Assembly (NCBI GenBank): GCA_963843275.1
Contig: CAWJJM010000003.1
Coordinates: 62,001-126,000, forward strand
Reading direction: 5' to 3'
From: CAWJJM01 sp963843275
GTDB lineage: Bacteria > Acidobacteriota > Thermoanaerobaculia > Multivoradales > JBCCEF01
Length of the DNA: 64,000 nucleotides
Numbering within the stretch: position 1 is the stretch's first letter; every line of letters begins with the position of its first letter. The position numbers and the translations under genes are program-made. Below the pieces are notes generated by a model, which saw only the letters and a list, made by a program, of their open reading frames with translations, was not told the origin of the DNA and did not search any database. Positions 1-8,738 of the stretch are shown piece by piece.

Positions 1-187
1 CCTCGAGGGTGAGCGCCACGGCGAGCTCTGCCCGGGCGCCGCCGTCGTAGGCGGTGCGGTCGAGGCCGGCCTCGACCGTGCCGCGGTGCGGCGTGTCCAG
101 CGCTGTCGCCGGCAAGGCGATGGCCGAGGCCGCCGTCGCGAGGAGCAGGGCGGCGAGGCGGCGGCCGGCGGAGGTCGTGGGCATCAT
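1..187 (-). CDS. N-terminal fragment of an exported protein, possibly DsbD-type thiol:disulfide interchange protein
   Basis: Only the first 62 codons are in the window; the gene runs off the left edge. Two tandem ATG codons (185-187 and 182-184) are candidate starts. The protein begins with Arg residues and an Ala/Leu-rich stretch ending near an AxA site, a typical signal peptide. A short segment follows that resembles the start of the periplasmic alpha domain of DsbD-like reductases. It lies 16 bases after the stop of a thioredoxin-fold gene on the same strand, which fits a thiol-redox pair. The DsbD call rests mainly on that context; the signal peptide is seen directly. Confidence 0.45.
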   Translation of the reverse strand, partial: MMPTTSAGRRLAALLLATAASAIALPATALDTPHRGTVEAGLDRTAYDGGARAELAVALTLE

Positions 188-203
188 CGCGGCACCGGGG
201 AGC

Positions 204-1127
204 CTACGAGCAGTGCAGCGCCGGATCGGCGCGCAGACCGGCCAGGGCGCTGCGGGCGGTGGCGGCGTGCGGGCTGCTCCCCCGTTCCTGGAGGAAGCGC
301 TCCAAGGCGGTCACCGACTGACAGTCGCGGCGTGCGTCGGCCAGCCGCAGGGTGCTCACGTCGACGCTCTCCTGCAGCCGGCGCACCTCGTCCGCCGGCG
401 CCGCGGCGAGCTCGCCGCGGGCGGCGGCGAGGGCGTCCGCCGCCGCGTCGTAGTCGCGTGCCACCCGGTGCGCGTCGGCCCGCCACACGTCGAGCTCGAC
501 ACGCTCGGCCGGCGACACGTCGTCGCGCCCGCGCAGCCGTTCGAGCACCGCCGCGGCCCGTCTGCCGTCCTGCCGCGCCAGGAAGCGCCGGGCGGCGAGG
601 CGCATCGCCGCGGGGTCGCCGCTGGCGGCCTGCTCCTCGTCGGCGGCCAGCCGGGCGCGGTACAGCTCCACCGCCTGGTCGATGCTGGCCAGGAAGAGCG
701 GGGTGGGGTGGTAGCCGAGCACCTTGCCCACCTGCACGAGGTCGGCGTCGAGGATGGCCAGGGTGGGCAGGCTCCGCGCGGCGAGGCGGTCCTGCAGCCA
801 CGACCCGGTCGCGCCGTCCTCGACGTCCACCCGCAGCAGCACGAAGTCGCGCGCCGCGCTCGCGAACGCGGGGCTCGAGAAGACCTCCCGGTCGAGGCGG
901 TGGCACCAGCCGCACCACTCGGCGAACAGGTCGACCAGCAGGAAACGGTCGGTGCGCGCGGCGTCGGCGAGGGCGGGCTCGAGCTCGTGGTACCAGTGCG
1001 GCGCCGCAGCCGGCGCCGCCGCGGCGGGGGGCGGGGGCGGCGCCGGCGCTGCGAGGGCGGGCGCTGCGGACCCGACGGCGGTGAGCAGGGCCAGCGCGGC
1101 GACGGCGGAGGGCAGGGAGGTCGGCAT
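204..1127 (-). CDS. Exported thioredoxin-fold protein (WCGWC)
   Basis: A 307-residue protein with an N-terminal signal sequence and an Ala/Pro-rich linker to about residue 40. A thioredoxin-like domain follows, with a WCGWC redox motif near residues 71-75 and the expected cis-proline segment (RSLPTLAILD). The C-terminal half is Ala/Arg-rich and helical, resembling TPR-like repeats seen in thiol:disulfide proteins of the DUF255/thioredoxin_7 type. It probably acts in the periplasm as a disulfide reductase, coupled to the DsbD-like gene just downstream. I chose ATG 1127 because it directly precedes the hydrophobic signal; a GTG at 1166 would add 13 residues without helping the signal peptide. 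Confidence 0.75.
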   Translation of the reverse strand: MPTSLPSAVAALALLTAVGSAAPALAAPAPPPPPAAAAPAAAPHWYHELEPALADAARTDRFLLVDLFAEWCGWCHRLDREVFSSPAFASAARDFVLLRVDVEDGATGSWLQDRLAARSLPTLAILDADLVQVGKVLGYHPTPLFLASIDQAVELYRARLAADEEQAASGDPAAMRLAARRFLARQDGRRAAAVLERLRGRDDVSPAERVELDVWRADAHRVARDYDAAADALAAARGELAAAPADEVRRLQESVDVSTLRLADARRDCQSVTALERFLQERGSSPHAATARSALAGLRADPALHCS

Positions 1128-1432
1128 CGGCGTCCTGGCGGTGTGGGGTCGAACGGGGCGGGGCACGCGACGACGACCGCCGGCGGCCCCGACGCTCCCA
1201 GAACAACGGCACCGCCGGGAGGAGCATTCCCCGCCGGTCGCGGCGCCGATTCCGACCGGCCTCGCGCCGGCGCGGGCGAGCGGCGCGCGGCGCCGTCCGC
1301 GAGTTTGGCGCGCACCGGCGCGCAGGGTCGGCCCCGCCGGCCCGGCACGGTCGGCGGGGCCGGCCTCGCGGGGTCCGGGAGGCCCGCCGAGCAGGCCCGG
1401 CGTGGCACCGGGCCGGTGATAGTCTTTCTGTC
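1128..1432. other. Divergent intergenic region
   Basis: These 305 bases separate two divergent genes and show no convincing coding signal of their own. The right end carries the -10 box of the aminotransferase gene at 1420-1425. The left end must contain the promoter of the thioredoxin gene, but I cannot point to a clear box there. No hairpin or repeat stands out beyond the general G+C richness. Confidence 0.5.
1420..1425 (+). promoter_or_regulatory. -10 box (TAGTCT) of a probable leaderless transcript
   Basis: A TANNNT hexamer ends exactly 7 bases before the GTG start at 1433. This spacing places the transcription start at or next to the start codon, and no ribosome binding site is visible. 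The same arrangement recurs upstream of several other genes in the window. Confidence 0.55.
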
Positions 1433-2620
1433 GTGAAACTGGCCTCCAGGGTCTCCCGGATCGGCGAATCCGCCACCCTCAAGGTGTCGCGGCGCGCCGC
1501 GGAGCTCGTCCGCCAGGGCGTCGAGGTGATCGACTTCGGTGCCGGGGAGCCGGACTTCGACTCGCCGGCGCCGGCCGTCGAGGCGGCCCGTCGCGCCCTC
1601 GCCGAGGGCTTCACCCGCTACACCCCCGCCGCCGGCATCCCGAGGCTCCGCGAGGCGCTGGCGGAGCGCTACGCTTCGCAGTACGGCGCTCCCTGGAGGG
1701 CGAGCGACGTCCTGGTGACGGTGGGCGCGAAGGCGGCGCTCTTCGAGCTCGCCCTGGCGCTGTTCGAGGACGGCGACGAGGTGGTGCTGCCCTCGCCGTA
1801 CTGGGTGAGCTTCCCCGAGCAGATCCGCTTCGCCGGCGCGCTGCCGGTGCCGGTGCCGACGTCGCCGGGGGACGGCTTCCGCATCCACGCCGAGGCGCTG
1901 CTCGAGCGGGTCGGCGAGCGGACCCGCGCGGTGCTGATCAACTCGCCGTCCAACCCGGCGGGCGGGATGATCGGGGCCGACGACCTGCGCCGCCTGGCCA
2001 CCGGCTGCGCCGAGCGCGGCATCTTCCTCATCTCCGACGAGACCTACGAGCGCTTCGTCTACGACGGCGAGGCCTTCGCCAGCGTGGCGTCGCTGGCCCG
2101 CGAGCTGCCGGAGACGGTGGTCCTGGTGAGCTCGTTCTCGAAGACCTGGGCGATGACCGGCTGGCGCCTGGGCTGGCTGATCGCGCCGTCGCGGCTCGCT
2201 GCCGCCATCGGCGACATCCAGAGCCACGCCACCTCCAACCCCACCTCCTTCGCCATGGTGGGCGCTCTGGCGGCCCTGACCGAGTGCGAGGGGGAAGTGG
2301 CGGCGATGATCGCCGAGTACCAGGTGCGGCGCGACCTGCTGATCCCGCGACTCAACGCCATCCCCGGGGTCTCCTGCCAGCCTCCCGCCGGCGCCTTCTA
2401 CGCCTTCCCCGAGGTCACCGGCGTCTACGGCGACCGCGTGATCGGCTCGATCGCCCTCGCCGAGCACCTGCTGGAGGAGGCCCGGGTGGCGGTGGTCCCG
2501 GGGGCGGCGTTCGGCGACGACCAGCACATCCGCCTCTCCTTCGCCTGCTCGCGCGACACCCTCGCCCGGGGCGTCGAGCGCATGGCGGAGGCGCTGGTGG
2601 CGCTGACCCCCCGGGTATAA
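1433..2620 (+). CDS. Pyridoxal-phosphate aminotransferase, class I/II (aspartate aminotransferase-like)
   Basis: A 395-residue fold-type I aminotransferase of normal length. The internal-aldimine lysine lies in SSFSKTWAMTGWR (Lys about 237), with the conserved Asn of NSPSNP near 174 and the PLP-nitrogen Asp of SDETYER near 202. The N-terminal FGAGEPDFDSP motif is typical of the Ib aspartate/tyrosine aminotransferase subgroup. It should transfer an amino group between an L-amino acid and 2-oxoglutarate in the cytoplasm; substrate choice cannot be read from sequence. The GTG start is preceded by a -10 box and no Shine-Dalgarno. The stop codon overlaps a TATAAT box that probably drives the next gene. 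Confidence 0.9.
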   Translation: MKLASRVSRIGESATLKVSRRAAELVRQGVEVIDFGAGEPDFDSPAPAVEAARRALAEGFTRYTPAAGIPRLREALAERYASQYGAPWRASDVLVTVGAKAALFELALALFEDGDEVVLPSPYWVSFPEQIRFAGALPVPVPTSPGDGFRIHAEALLERVGERTRAVLINSPSNPAGGMIGADDLRRLATGCAERGIFLISDETYERFVYDGEAFASVASLARELPETVVLVSSFSKTWAMTGWRLGWLIAPSRLAAAIGDIQSHATSNPTSFAMVGALAALTECEGEVAAMIAEYQVRRDLLIPRLNAIPGVSCQPPAGAFYAFPEVTGVYGDRVIGSIALAEHLLEEARVAVVPGAAFGDDQHIRLSFACSRDTLARGVERMAEALVALTPRV

Positions 2621-2621
2621 T
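2616..2621 (+). promoter_or_regulatory. TATAAT -10 box upstream of the M2 peptidase gene
   Basis: A perfect TATAAT hexamer overlaps the stop codon of the aminotransferase gene. It would start a transcript with a leader of about 100 bases before the ATG at 2728. No matching -35 hexamer is obvious 16-18 bases upstream. The purine-rich sequence CAACGGAGACC before the ATG could act as the ribosome binding site. Confidence 0.5.
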
Positions 2622-2727
2622 CGCCCTCCGCCGACCCGCTTCCGACGGACGCGTCGCGGCGCCGGCCCGAAGCGACGATCGCGCGACCGCGCGATCCGTC
2701 CCGCCCAACCTGCAACGGAGACCGTCC

Positions 2728-4703
2728 ATGCGATCCCACCGCCGCCGCCGCCCGTTCCTCGCCCTCGCCCTCGCCACCACGGCCCTCGCCGCCGCCGGCT
2801 GCGCCTCGACCGGAGGGCCGCTCGAACGGCCGCGCGGCGCCCGCGCGGTGCCGGAGGTCGGCCCCGGCCAGACCGCGGGCGCCGAGGCGATGCCGGCCGA
2901 GGGCCCGGCCGACGGGATGGCGACCGGCACGCACGCGGCGGCCGCCGCGAGGCCGGCGGCAGCGGCGGACGCCGCCCCGACCGCGGCCGAGGCGCAGGCG
3001 TTCGTCGAGCACGCCGAGGCGGAGCTCAAGGAGCTCGCCGTCCACGCCGAGCGGGCCGCCTGGGTGCAGGCGAACTTCATCACCGACGACACCGAGCTGC
3101 TCGCTGCGCAGGCCTCCGAAGAGCTGCTCACCGCCGCCGTCGGTTACGCGCAGGAGGCGGCGCGGTTCGACGGTCTCGAGCTGCCCTTCGACACGCGCCG
3201 CAAGATCGAGCTGCTCAAGCGCTCGCTGACCCTGCCGGCGCCGGCCGACGCCGCGAAGACCGCCGAGCTGACCCGGATCACCAGCCGCCTGGAGAGCACC
3301 TACGGCAAGGGCAAGTACTGCCCGGAGGGCGGGGAGTGCGAGGACCTGCAGGAGCTGTCGCGGACCATGGCCGAGAGCCGCGACCCGCAGGAGCTGCTCG
3401 ACGCCTGGGTGGGCTGGCGGACGATCTCGCCGCCGATGCGCGACGACTACGCCCGCTTCGTCGAGCTGGCGAACGAGGGCGCCCGGGAGCTCGGCTTCGC
3501 CGACGTCGGGGCGCTGTGGCGGTCGAAGTACGACATGTCTCCCGAGGCGTTCGCCGCCGAGCTGGAGCGTCTGTGGGGCCAGGTCCAGCCGCTCTACGAG
3601 TCGCTGCACTGCTACGTCCGCGCCAAGCTGGTCGAGAAGTACGGGGCCGAGGTGGTGCCGCCGGACGGCCCGATCCCGGCGCACCTGCTCGGCAACATGT
3701 GGGCGCAGAGCTGGGCCAACATCTTCGACGTGGTGGCGCCGGCGGACGCCGAGCCGGGCTACGACCTCACCGAGATCCTGCGCCAGCGCGACGTGTCGCC
3801 GAAGGAGATGGTGCGCACCGGCGAGGGCTTCTTCACCTCGCTGGGTTTCGCCCCGCTGCCCGACACCTTCTGGGAGCGCTCGATGTTCACCAAGCCCGCC
3901 GACCGCGAGGTCGTCTGCCACGCCAGCGCCTGGGACGTCGACGAGGAGAACGATCTGCGCATCAAGATGTGCATCGAGTCAGACGGCGGAGGACTTCCAG
4001 ACCATCCACCACGAGCTCGGCCACAACTACTACCAGCGGGCCTACAACCAGCAGCCGTTCCTCTTCCGCGACAGCGCCAACGACGGCTTCCACGAGGCGG
4101 TCGGCGACACGATCGCGCTGTCGGTGACGCCGCCGTACCTGGTGGACATCGGCCTCCTCGACGCCGAGCCGCCGACGTCGAAGGACATCGGCCTGCTGCT
4201 GCGCGACGCGCTCGACAAGGTGGCGTTCCTGCCCTTCGGCCTGCTGATCGACCAGTGGCGTTGGGAGGTCTTCTCCGGCCAGGTGGCGCCGGCGGACTAC
4301 AACCAGGCGTGGTGGGACCTGCGGCGCAGGGTACCAGGGCGTCGCGCCGCCGGTGGCGCGCAGCGAGGACGACTTCGATCCCGGCGCGAAGTACCACATC
4401 CCGGGCAATACGCCCTACACCCGCTACTTCCTCGCCGACATCCTGCAGTTCCAGTTCCACCGGGCGCTGTGCGAGGCGGCCGGGTACGAGGGGCCGCTGA
4501 ACCGGTGCTCGATCTACGGCAGCGAGGAGGCGGGCGAGAAGCTGCGCACCATGCTCGCCATGGGCCAGAGCCGGCCGTGGCCCGACGCGCTCGAGGCCAT
4601 CGCCGGCACCCGGCAGATGGATGCCAGCGCGATCCTCGACTACTTCGCGCCGCTGAAGACCTGGCTCGACGAGCAGAACCAGGGAAGGCAGTGCGGCTGG
4701 TGA
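2728..4703 (+). CDS. M2 family zinc metallopeptidase (ACE-like), lipoprotein; reading frame broken by two single-base shifts
   Basis: The gene encodes a peptidyl-dipeptidase-like enzyme of the angiotensin-converting-enzyme family, about 657 residues once two frame changes are repaired. It starts with a lipoprotein signal (LAAAGC). The zinc motif HELGH falls near residue 428 and the third-ligand region is DGFHEAVGD. The C-terminal part (PGAKYHIPGNTPYTRYF) is highly family-like. As written, the frame changes at about 3979 (after the codons for KMCIE) and at about 4328-4331 (before YQGVAPPV). Removing one base at each point restores continuous family-conserved protein. No decay, in-frame stop or drift is visible, so the break is recent, an assembly error, or a recoded site. 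A strong hairpin follows the stop. Confidence 0.8.
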
Positions 4704-4709
4704 GGACCG

Positions 4710-4729
4710 GCGCCCCGTCCTCGGGGCGC
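4710..4729 (+). terminator. Hairpin after the M2 peptidase gene
   Basis: A perfect 8-bp G+C stem (GCGCCCCG / CGGGGCGC) with a 4-base loop begins 7 bases after the peptidase stop codon at 4703. There is no U-tract, only GGTTG, so it is either a weak intrinsic terminator or an mRNA 3'-end stabiliser. Confidence 0.5.
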
Positions 4730-4757
4730 GGTTGAGCGCCGGCGGCCGAGAGCCGCG

Positions 4758-6506
4758 GTGAGCCCGCCGCCCGGCTTCCTCCCCGTGGCCACCGCCCCCC
4801 GGGTCGCCCTCGGCCTGGCGCTGATCCTCGGGCTGGGGGCGATCGTGGTGTGGGGGCTGGTCCGGTCTCCGGCCGGCTCCCGGGGGCGCCGGCCGCGGCT
4901 CTCCGACCTCGCCCTCGCCTGGGGAGCGGGGGTGGCGGTGGCGGTTCCCGCGGCGACGGCGGCTTCGCTGGCCGGGCTGCCCCTGCGCGGCCGGCCGCTC
5001 GCCCTCCTGCTGGCCGGGCTCGTCGCGCTGGCCGCGCTGCTCGTCGTCGTCCGCGGCCGCTCCCGCGGGGCCGCCGCGCCGCCCCTTCCCGCCGCGGCGC
5101 CGGCCGCCGGCGGCGAGGAGCCGCGGTGGGCCCTGTGGCTCGGCCGCGGCGTCCTGCTCGCCGCCGTCGCCCTGCTGCTGTGGAAGCTCGCCGTGGTGCA
5201 GACGTGGAGCTGGGACTTCTTCGTCGACTGGGGCCTGCGGGCGCGCGGCCTGGCGGCTGCCGGCGGTCCGGACCGGGCGATGCTGGCGCGCACCGCCGGC
5301 GAAGCGGTCCGCGGCTACCCGCTGGGCTTCCCCTATACGCTGGTGCTCGCCGGGCTGGGGGCGCTCCCCGGCGCGGCGCTGGCCAAGGTCGTCCACGCGC
5401 TGTTCGCCCTCGGCCTGGTGGCGCTGGTCCGCGACGCCGCGCGGCGCCTGGCGGGCTCGCCCCTGGTGGGGGAGGCGGCGGCGGCCTGGGTGGCGCTGTC
5501 GCCCGTGGTCTGGGACTCCGAGGCGTGGGGGCTCGCCGACCCTCCCCTGGCCTTCTTCGCCGTCGCCGCGCTGGCGGTGGTGGTGGCGGCGCGGCCGGCG
5601 CCGCCGGCACCTCCCGGCGATGCCGCGGTCGGCACCCGCGGGCCGCTCCTGCTCGCCGGCCTGCTGTGCGGCTTCCTTCCCTGGGTCAAGAGCGAGGGCC
5701 TGCCGCTCGCCGCCCTGGTGGCCGCGGTGGCGGCCTTCTGGCTGGCCTGGCCGTGGTGCCGGCGCGGGCGCGCCGACCTGGCGGCGTTCGCCGCTCCCGC
5801 GGGCCTGCTGACGGTGGCGGAGGTGGTGTTCCGGGCCACGGTGCTGCCGCCCGACCCCGGTTTCCTGGGCGGCGACGCGTGGAGCCGCCTGGTGCTGCGG
5901 CGGGGGGCCGTGCCCCAGCTCCTCGCCCGGATGGGCCACGAGCTCCTGCTCCACGACTGGATGGGTTTCTGGCCGCTCTTCGCCGCCGGCGCGGTGGCGG
6001 CGCTGGTGCTACGCCACCGTCGCGCGCTGCCGCTCGCCGCCCTGGTGTCGGCGCAGATGGCGATCTACGCCGGGGCGATCCTCGCCAGCGTGTACCCGCC
6101 GCTCGACCAGATCCGTTCCGCGGCCTTCCGGGTCTCGGCCGGTCTCGAGCCGGTCGGCGTGCTGGCGCTGGTGGCGCTGCTCGGGCCGGGCGCCACGGCG
6201 CCGGCGCGCCGGGGTAGGATCGCGGCGATGAGCGACGGCGCCTCCCGCGGGCCGATGGCGGCCCTCCACCGGTTCGCTGCGCGGTTGCGCTACCCGCAGC
6301 TCTTCTTCCTCACCGCCGCGCTGTTCGTGGTCGACCTGGCGGTCCCCGATCTCGTCCCCTTCGCCGACGAGATCCTCCTCGGCCTGCTCACCCTGCTGCT
6401 CGGCCGGCTCCGCGAGCGCGACCGGGACACCCCCGGGCCCGACGAGCCCGAGGTCAAGAACGTCACCCCTCCGGGCGGGGGGCGGGACGGTCGACCAGGT
6501 CGCTGA
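4758..6506 (+). CDS. Multi-pass membrane glycosyltransferase-like protein fused in frame to a DUF6116 segment
   Basis: Residues 1 to about 485 form a hydrophobic protein with around ten membrane spans. The early WDFFVDWGLRAR segment resembles ArnT/PMT-type (GT-C) glycosyltransferases that use polyprenyl-linked sugars, though the usual acidic DE pair is not obvious. Residues about 491-582 (Met codon at 6228) match the DUF6116 type: an Arg-rich start, LRYPQLFFLTAALFVVDL, and PFADEILLGLLTLL. DUF6116 proteins are normally separate and about 90 residues long. No stop codon separates the two parts here, but a -10-like TAGGAT lies 7 bases before the internal ATG. This may therefore be a true fusion, a second leaderless start inside the gene, or an indel that removed the first stop. 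The 3' end overlaps the convergent gene by 44 bases. Confidence 0.65.
   Translation: MSPPPGFLPVATAPRVALGLALILGLGAIVVWGLVRSPAGSRGRRPRLSDLALAWGAGVAVAVPAATAASLAGLPLRGRPLALLLAGLVALAALLVVVRGRSRGAAAPPLPAAAPAAGGEEPRWALWLGRGVLLAAVALLLWKLAVVQTWSWDFFVDWGLRARGLAAAGGPDRAMLARTAGEAVRGYPLGFPYTLVLAGLGALPGAALAKVVHALFALGLVALVRDAARRLAGSPLVGEAAAAWVALSPVVWDSEAWGLADPPLAFFAVAALAVVVAARPAPPAPPGDAAVGTRGPLLLAGLLCGFLPWVKSEGLPLAALVAAVAAFWLAWPWCRRGRADLAAFAAPAGLLTVAEVVFRATVLPPDPGFLGGDAWSRLVLRRGAVPQLLARMGHELLLHDWMGFWPLFAAGAVAALVLRHRRALPLAALVSAQMAIYAGAILASVYPPLDQIRSAAFRVSAGLEPVGVLALVALLGPGATAPARRGRIAAMSDGASRGPMAALHRFAARLRYPQLFFLTAALFVVDLAVPDLVPFADEILLGLLTLLLGRLRERDRDTPGPDEPEVKNVTPPGGGRDGRPGR
6215..6220 (+). promoter_or_regulatory. 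Internal -10 box (TAGGAT) 7 bases before the ATG of the DUF6116 segment
   Basis: TAGGAT at 6215-6220 is followed by seven bases and an ATG at 6228. That ATG is the natural start of a 92-residue DUF6116 protein ending at 6506. The block from TAGGAT to the ATG is nearly identical to the one before the EnvC gene. This suggests the segment can be made as a separate protein from a leaderless mRNA. Confidence 0.45.
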
Positions 6507-7434
6507 CCGGAACGAAACGGTATCCCAGGGAGCGCGCGGCCGGCACCTCGCTGCGCAGCACCTCCAGCGTGGCCGGGTGGGGATGGCCGATGGCGATCGC
6601 CGCGCCGTCGTCGTGGGCGAGGGCGAGCAGGCGCCGGAACTCGCCGCGCACCGCCTCGGGCCGCGGGTCGGGGTCGAGGAACACCTGGCGCTCGGCGGCG
6701 GGGACGCCGAGCTCGGTGGCGGTGCGGTAGGCCACCGTCGCCGCCGAGGTCCGGGAGTCGAGGAAGAAGAGCCCGCGGGCCCCCACCACGCCCAGCACCG
6801 CCCGCATGGCGGCGGGGTCGGCGGTGAGGACCGATCCCATGTGGTTGTTGACGCCGACCGCGCCGGGCACGGCGGCGAGCGCGGCGCGGGTGGCGCCGGC
6901 CAGGTCGCGGCGGTCCATGGCGTCGGTGAGCGCGCCCGGCCCCGGGTCGGCGCCGGGGCGGCCCTGCATCGGCAGGTGGAGCAGGAACTCGGCGCCCTGG
7001 CCGGCGAGCGCCGCCGTCACCTCCGGGGTGAGCCGCTCGAACGGCAGCACCGCGTAGGTGAGCGGCACGCCGAGCGCCTCGAAGCGGTCGACGTCGGCGA
7101 CGCTGCGCCCCAGGTCGTCGATCACCAGCGCCACGCGGGCGCCGCCGGGCGGCGCGTGGGGGGCGGGCGGCGGGGCGGCGACCGCGGCGTCGCCGGGCGG
7201 CGGCTCTTCGGGCTCGCTGGTGCGGTGGACCGTGGGGGCGGGGGCGGCTGCGCGGGGCGGCGGCGCCGCGGCCCCGCGCGGGACGGGCGCCGTGCGGGGC
7301 GACGGCAGGCCCCCGCGCACGGCGAGCCAGACCGCCGCCGTCCCGGCCAGGGCGAGGGCGAAGAACAGGATCACGCCGCCCAGACCGACCGGCCGCCGGC
7401 GTGTCCGTCGCCGGCGGCGACCCTTCCGCGCCAT
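6463..7434 (-). CDS. Divergent polysaccharide deacetylase (YibQ type)
   Basis: A 323-residue protein with a basic N-terminus, one membrane anchor (about residues 18-40) and a Pro/Ala-rich linker to about residue 100. The YibQ/DUF610 domain follows, with VALVIDDLG at its start, LLHLPMQ, GVNNHMGS and AIGHPHP. These proteins have a NodB-like fold and sit in the envC-ctp-yibQ gene order of many bacteria. The precise substrate is unknown; a role in peptidoglycan or glycan metabolism in the periplasm is inferred. It starts 8 bases after the stop of the S41 gene on the same strand, so the two are probably co-transcribed. Confidence 0.85.
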   Translation of the reverse strand: MARKGRRRRRTRRRPVGLGGVILFFALALAGTAAVWLAVRGGLPSPRTAPVPRGAAAPPPRAAAPAPTVHRTSEPEEPPPGDAAVAAPPPAPHAPPGGARVALVIDDLGRSVADVDRFEALGVPLTYAVLPFERLTPEVTAALAGQGAEFLLHLPMQGRPGADPGPGALTDAMDRRDLAGATRAALAAVPGAVGVNNHMGSVLTADPAAMRAVLGVVGARGLFFLDSRTSAATVAYRTATELGVPAAERQVFLDPDPRPEAVRGEFRRLLALAHDDGAAIAIGHPHPATLEVLRSEVPAARSLGYRFVPVSDLVDRPAPRPEG

Positions 7435-7441
7435 CGCTCCC

Positions 7442-8635
7442 CTAGGCCGCCTCGGGCTGCCGCGTCTCGGCGTCGTCCGCCAGCAGCACCTCGACGCCGC
7501 GGCGGTAGATCAGCTCGGCGAGCGGCTTCTTGTCCTCGGAGAAGAACTGCGCCACCGTGTCGACCTCCTCGTCCGGTTCGAGCCCTTCCTGGAGCAGGAC
7601 GCCGTCGGGACCGGTGTAGAAGGCGTCGGTGTAGAGGAGGCGGCCGCCGTTGGAGAGCTCGGCCAGGTCCATGCGCCCGGCATGGCCGAAGGTGGTCTCG
7701 CCCACCAGGATGGCGCCCTCCTTCTGGCGCAGGATCGCGGCCAGCACCTCGGCGGCCCCGAGGGTGCCGCGGTCGACCAGGACCACCAGCCGGCCCCGCC
7801 ACAGCGGCCGGTCGCCGCCGCGGTAGGTCTCCAGCGTGAGGTCACGCTTCTTCAGTTGGCCGAGCTCGCCGTCGGCGAACATGCCGCCCACGGCGTAGGC
7901 CACGGCGGGCTCGCCGGTGGCGGTGTCGCGCAGGTCCACCAGCAGCCGCTCGATCCCCTGCTGGCGCGCCTGCGCCAGGAGCTCGCGCACGGCCTCTTCG
8001 CTGCCGGTCCCCAGTCCGCCGAGGCGGAGCGCTGCGGCGCCCGAGCCCTCGGCGCCGAGCGGCGACAGGCTGGGCGGCGGCACCTCGTAGTCGCCCAATG
8101 TGAGGTGCGCGGAGATCTCCTCGCCGCGGCGCAGCAGCTCCAGGTCGACGACGGTGCCGGGGTCGGCGGCCAATCGTTCCTGGATCTGCCACAGCGGCAG
8201 CACGCGGGTGGACTCGCCGCCGATCTTCGCCACCACGTCGCCGGGCTGCACGCCTCCGGCGGCGGCGGGGCTGCCCGGCACCACCGTGGCGGCGTAGGCG
8301 ATGCCACGCTCCTTGAGCAGGGTCAGCCCGGAGCGCCGGCTGCCGACGCGGCGCGCCGCCAGAAACGGCTCGACCTGGTCGGCGGGGATGTAGATCGACA
8401 GCGGGTCGAGGGCGTCGGTGGTGCCGTCGAGGGCCCCGGCCATCAGCGCGTCGACGTCGGTCTGCTCGACGTAGGCGCGGCGGATCAGGCTGAAGACCTC
8501 GGTGAAGGTCGACAGGTACTTGTACAGCGAGTCCTCGCCCTCGCCCTGCGCCGCCTCGGCGAACCAATGACCGCCCACCAGGGTGGTGACGACGGTCAGC
8601 GAGAGGACGAAGAAGACGATGCGGCTGCGGCTCAT
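7442..8635 (-). CDS. S41 (C-terminal-processing) peptidase homologue without catalytic residues
   Basis: A 397-residue exported protein with an N-terminal anchor, a PDZ domain near residues 100-180 and an S41 fold after it. Active family members carry GTASASE or GSASASE, with the nucleophilic Ser at the fourth position. Here the motif is GTLGAAE (residues 290-296), with Gly at that position. The catalytic Lys of the TFGKG motif is replaced by His in TFGHA (residues 315-319). Both dyad residues are therefore missing while the fold-defining residues remain. It lies between EnvC and the YibQ-type gene, the usual place of CtpA. An adaptor or scaffold role at the division septum is inferred; proteolysis is unlikely. 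Confidence 0.85.
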   Translation of the reverse strand: MSRSRIVFFVLSLTVVTTLVGGHWFAEAAQGEGEDSLYKYLSTFTEVFSLIRRAYVEQTDVDALMAGALDGTTDALDPLSIYIPADQVEPFLAARRVGSRRSGLTLLKERGIAYAATVVPGSPAAAGGVQPGDVVAKIGGESTRVLPLWQIQERLAADPGTVVDLELLRRGEEISAHLTLGDYEVPPPSLSPLGAEGSGAAALRLGGLGTGSEEAVRELLAQARQQGIERLLVDLRDTATGEPAVAYAVGGMFADGELGQLKKRDLTLETYRGGDRPLWRGRLVVLVDRGTLGAAEVLAAILRQKEGAILVGETTFGHAGRMDLAELSNGGRLLYTDAFYTGPDGVLLQEGLEPDEEVDTVAQFFSEDKKPLAELIYRRGVEVLLADDAETRQPEAA

Positions 8636-8738
8636 GCGGGATCTCCCGGCGCGGTGGGCGAAAGGGCGGTCAACATACCATGTCGAAACCGCGCCCGGCG
8701 GCGGCGGATTCCGTGTCGGCCGGCGTCGGCGGGGCGCC

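Noticed and set aside
54..1436. Long open frame on the plus strand opposite the thioredoxin gene
   Set aside because: It is Arg/Gly-rich without any family motif and lies wholly antisense to a gene with clear thioredoxin motifs; such frames are common at this G+C content.
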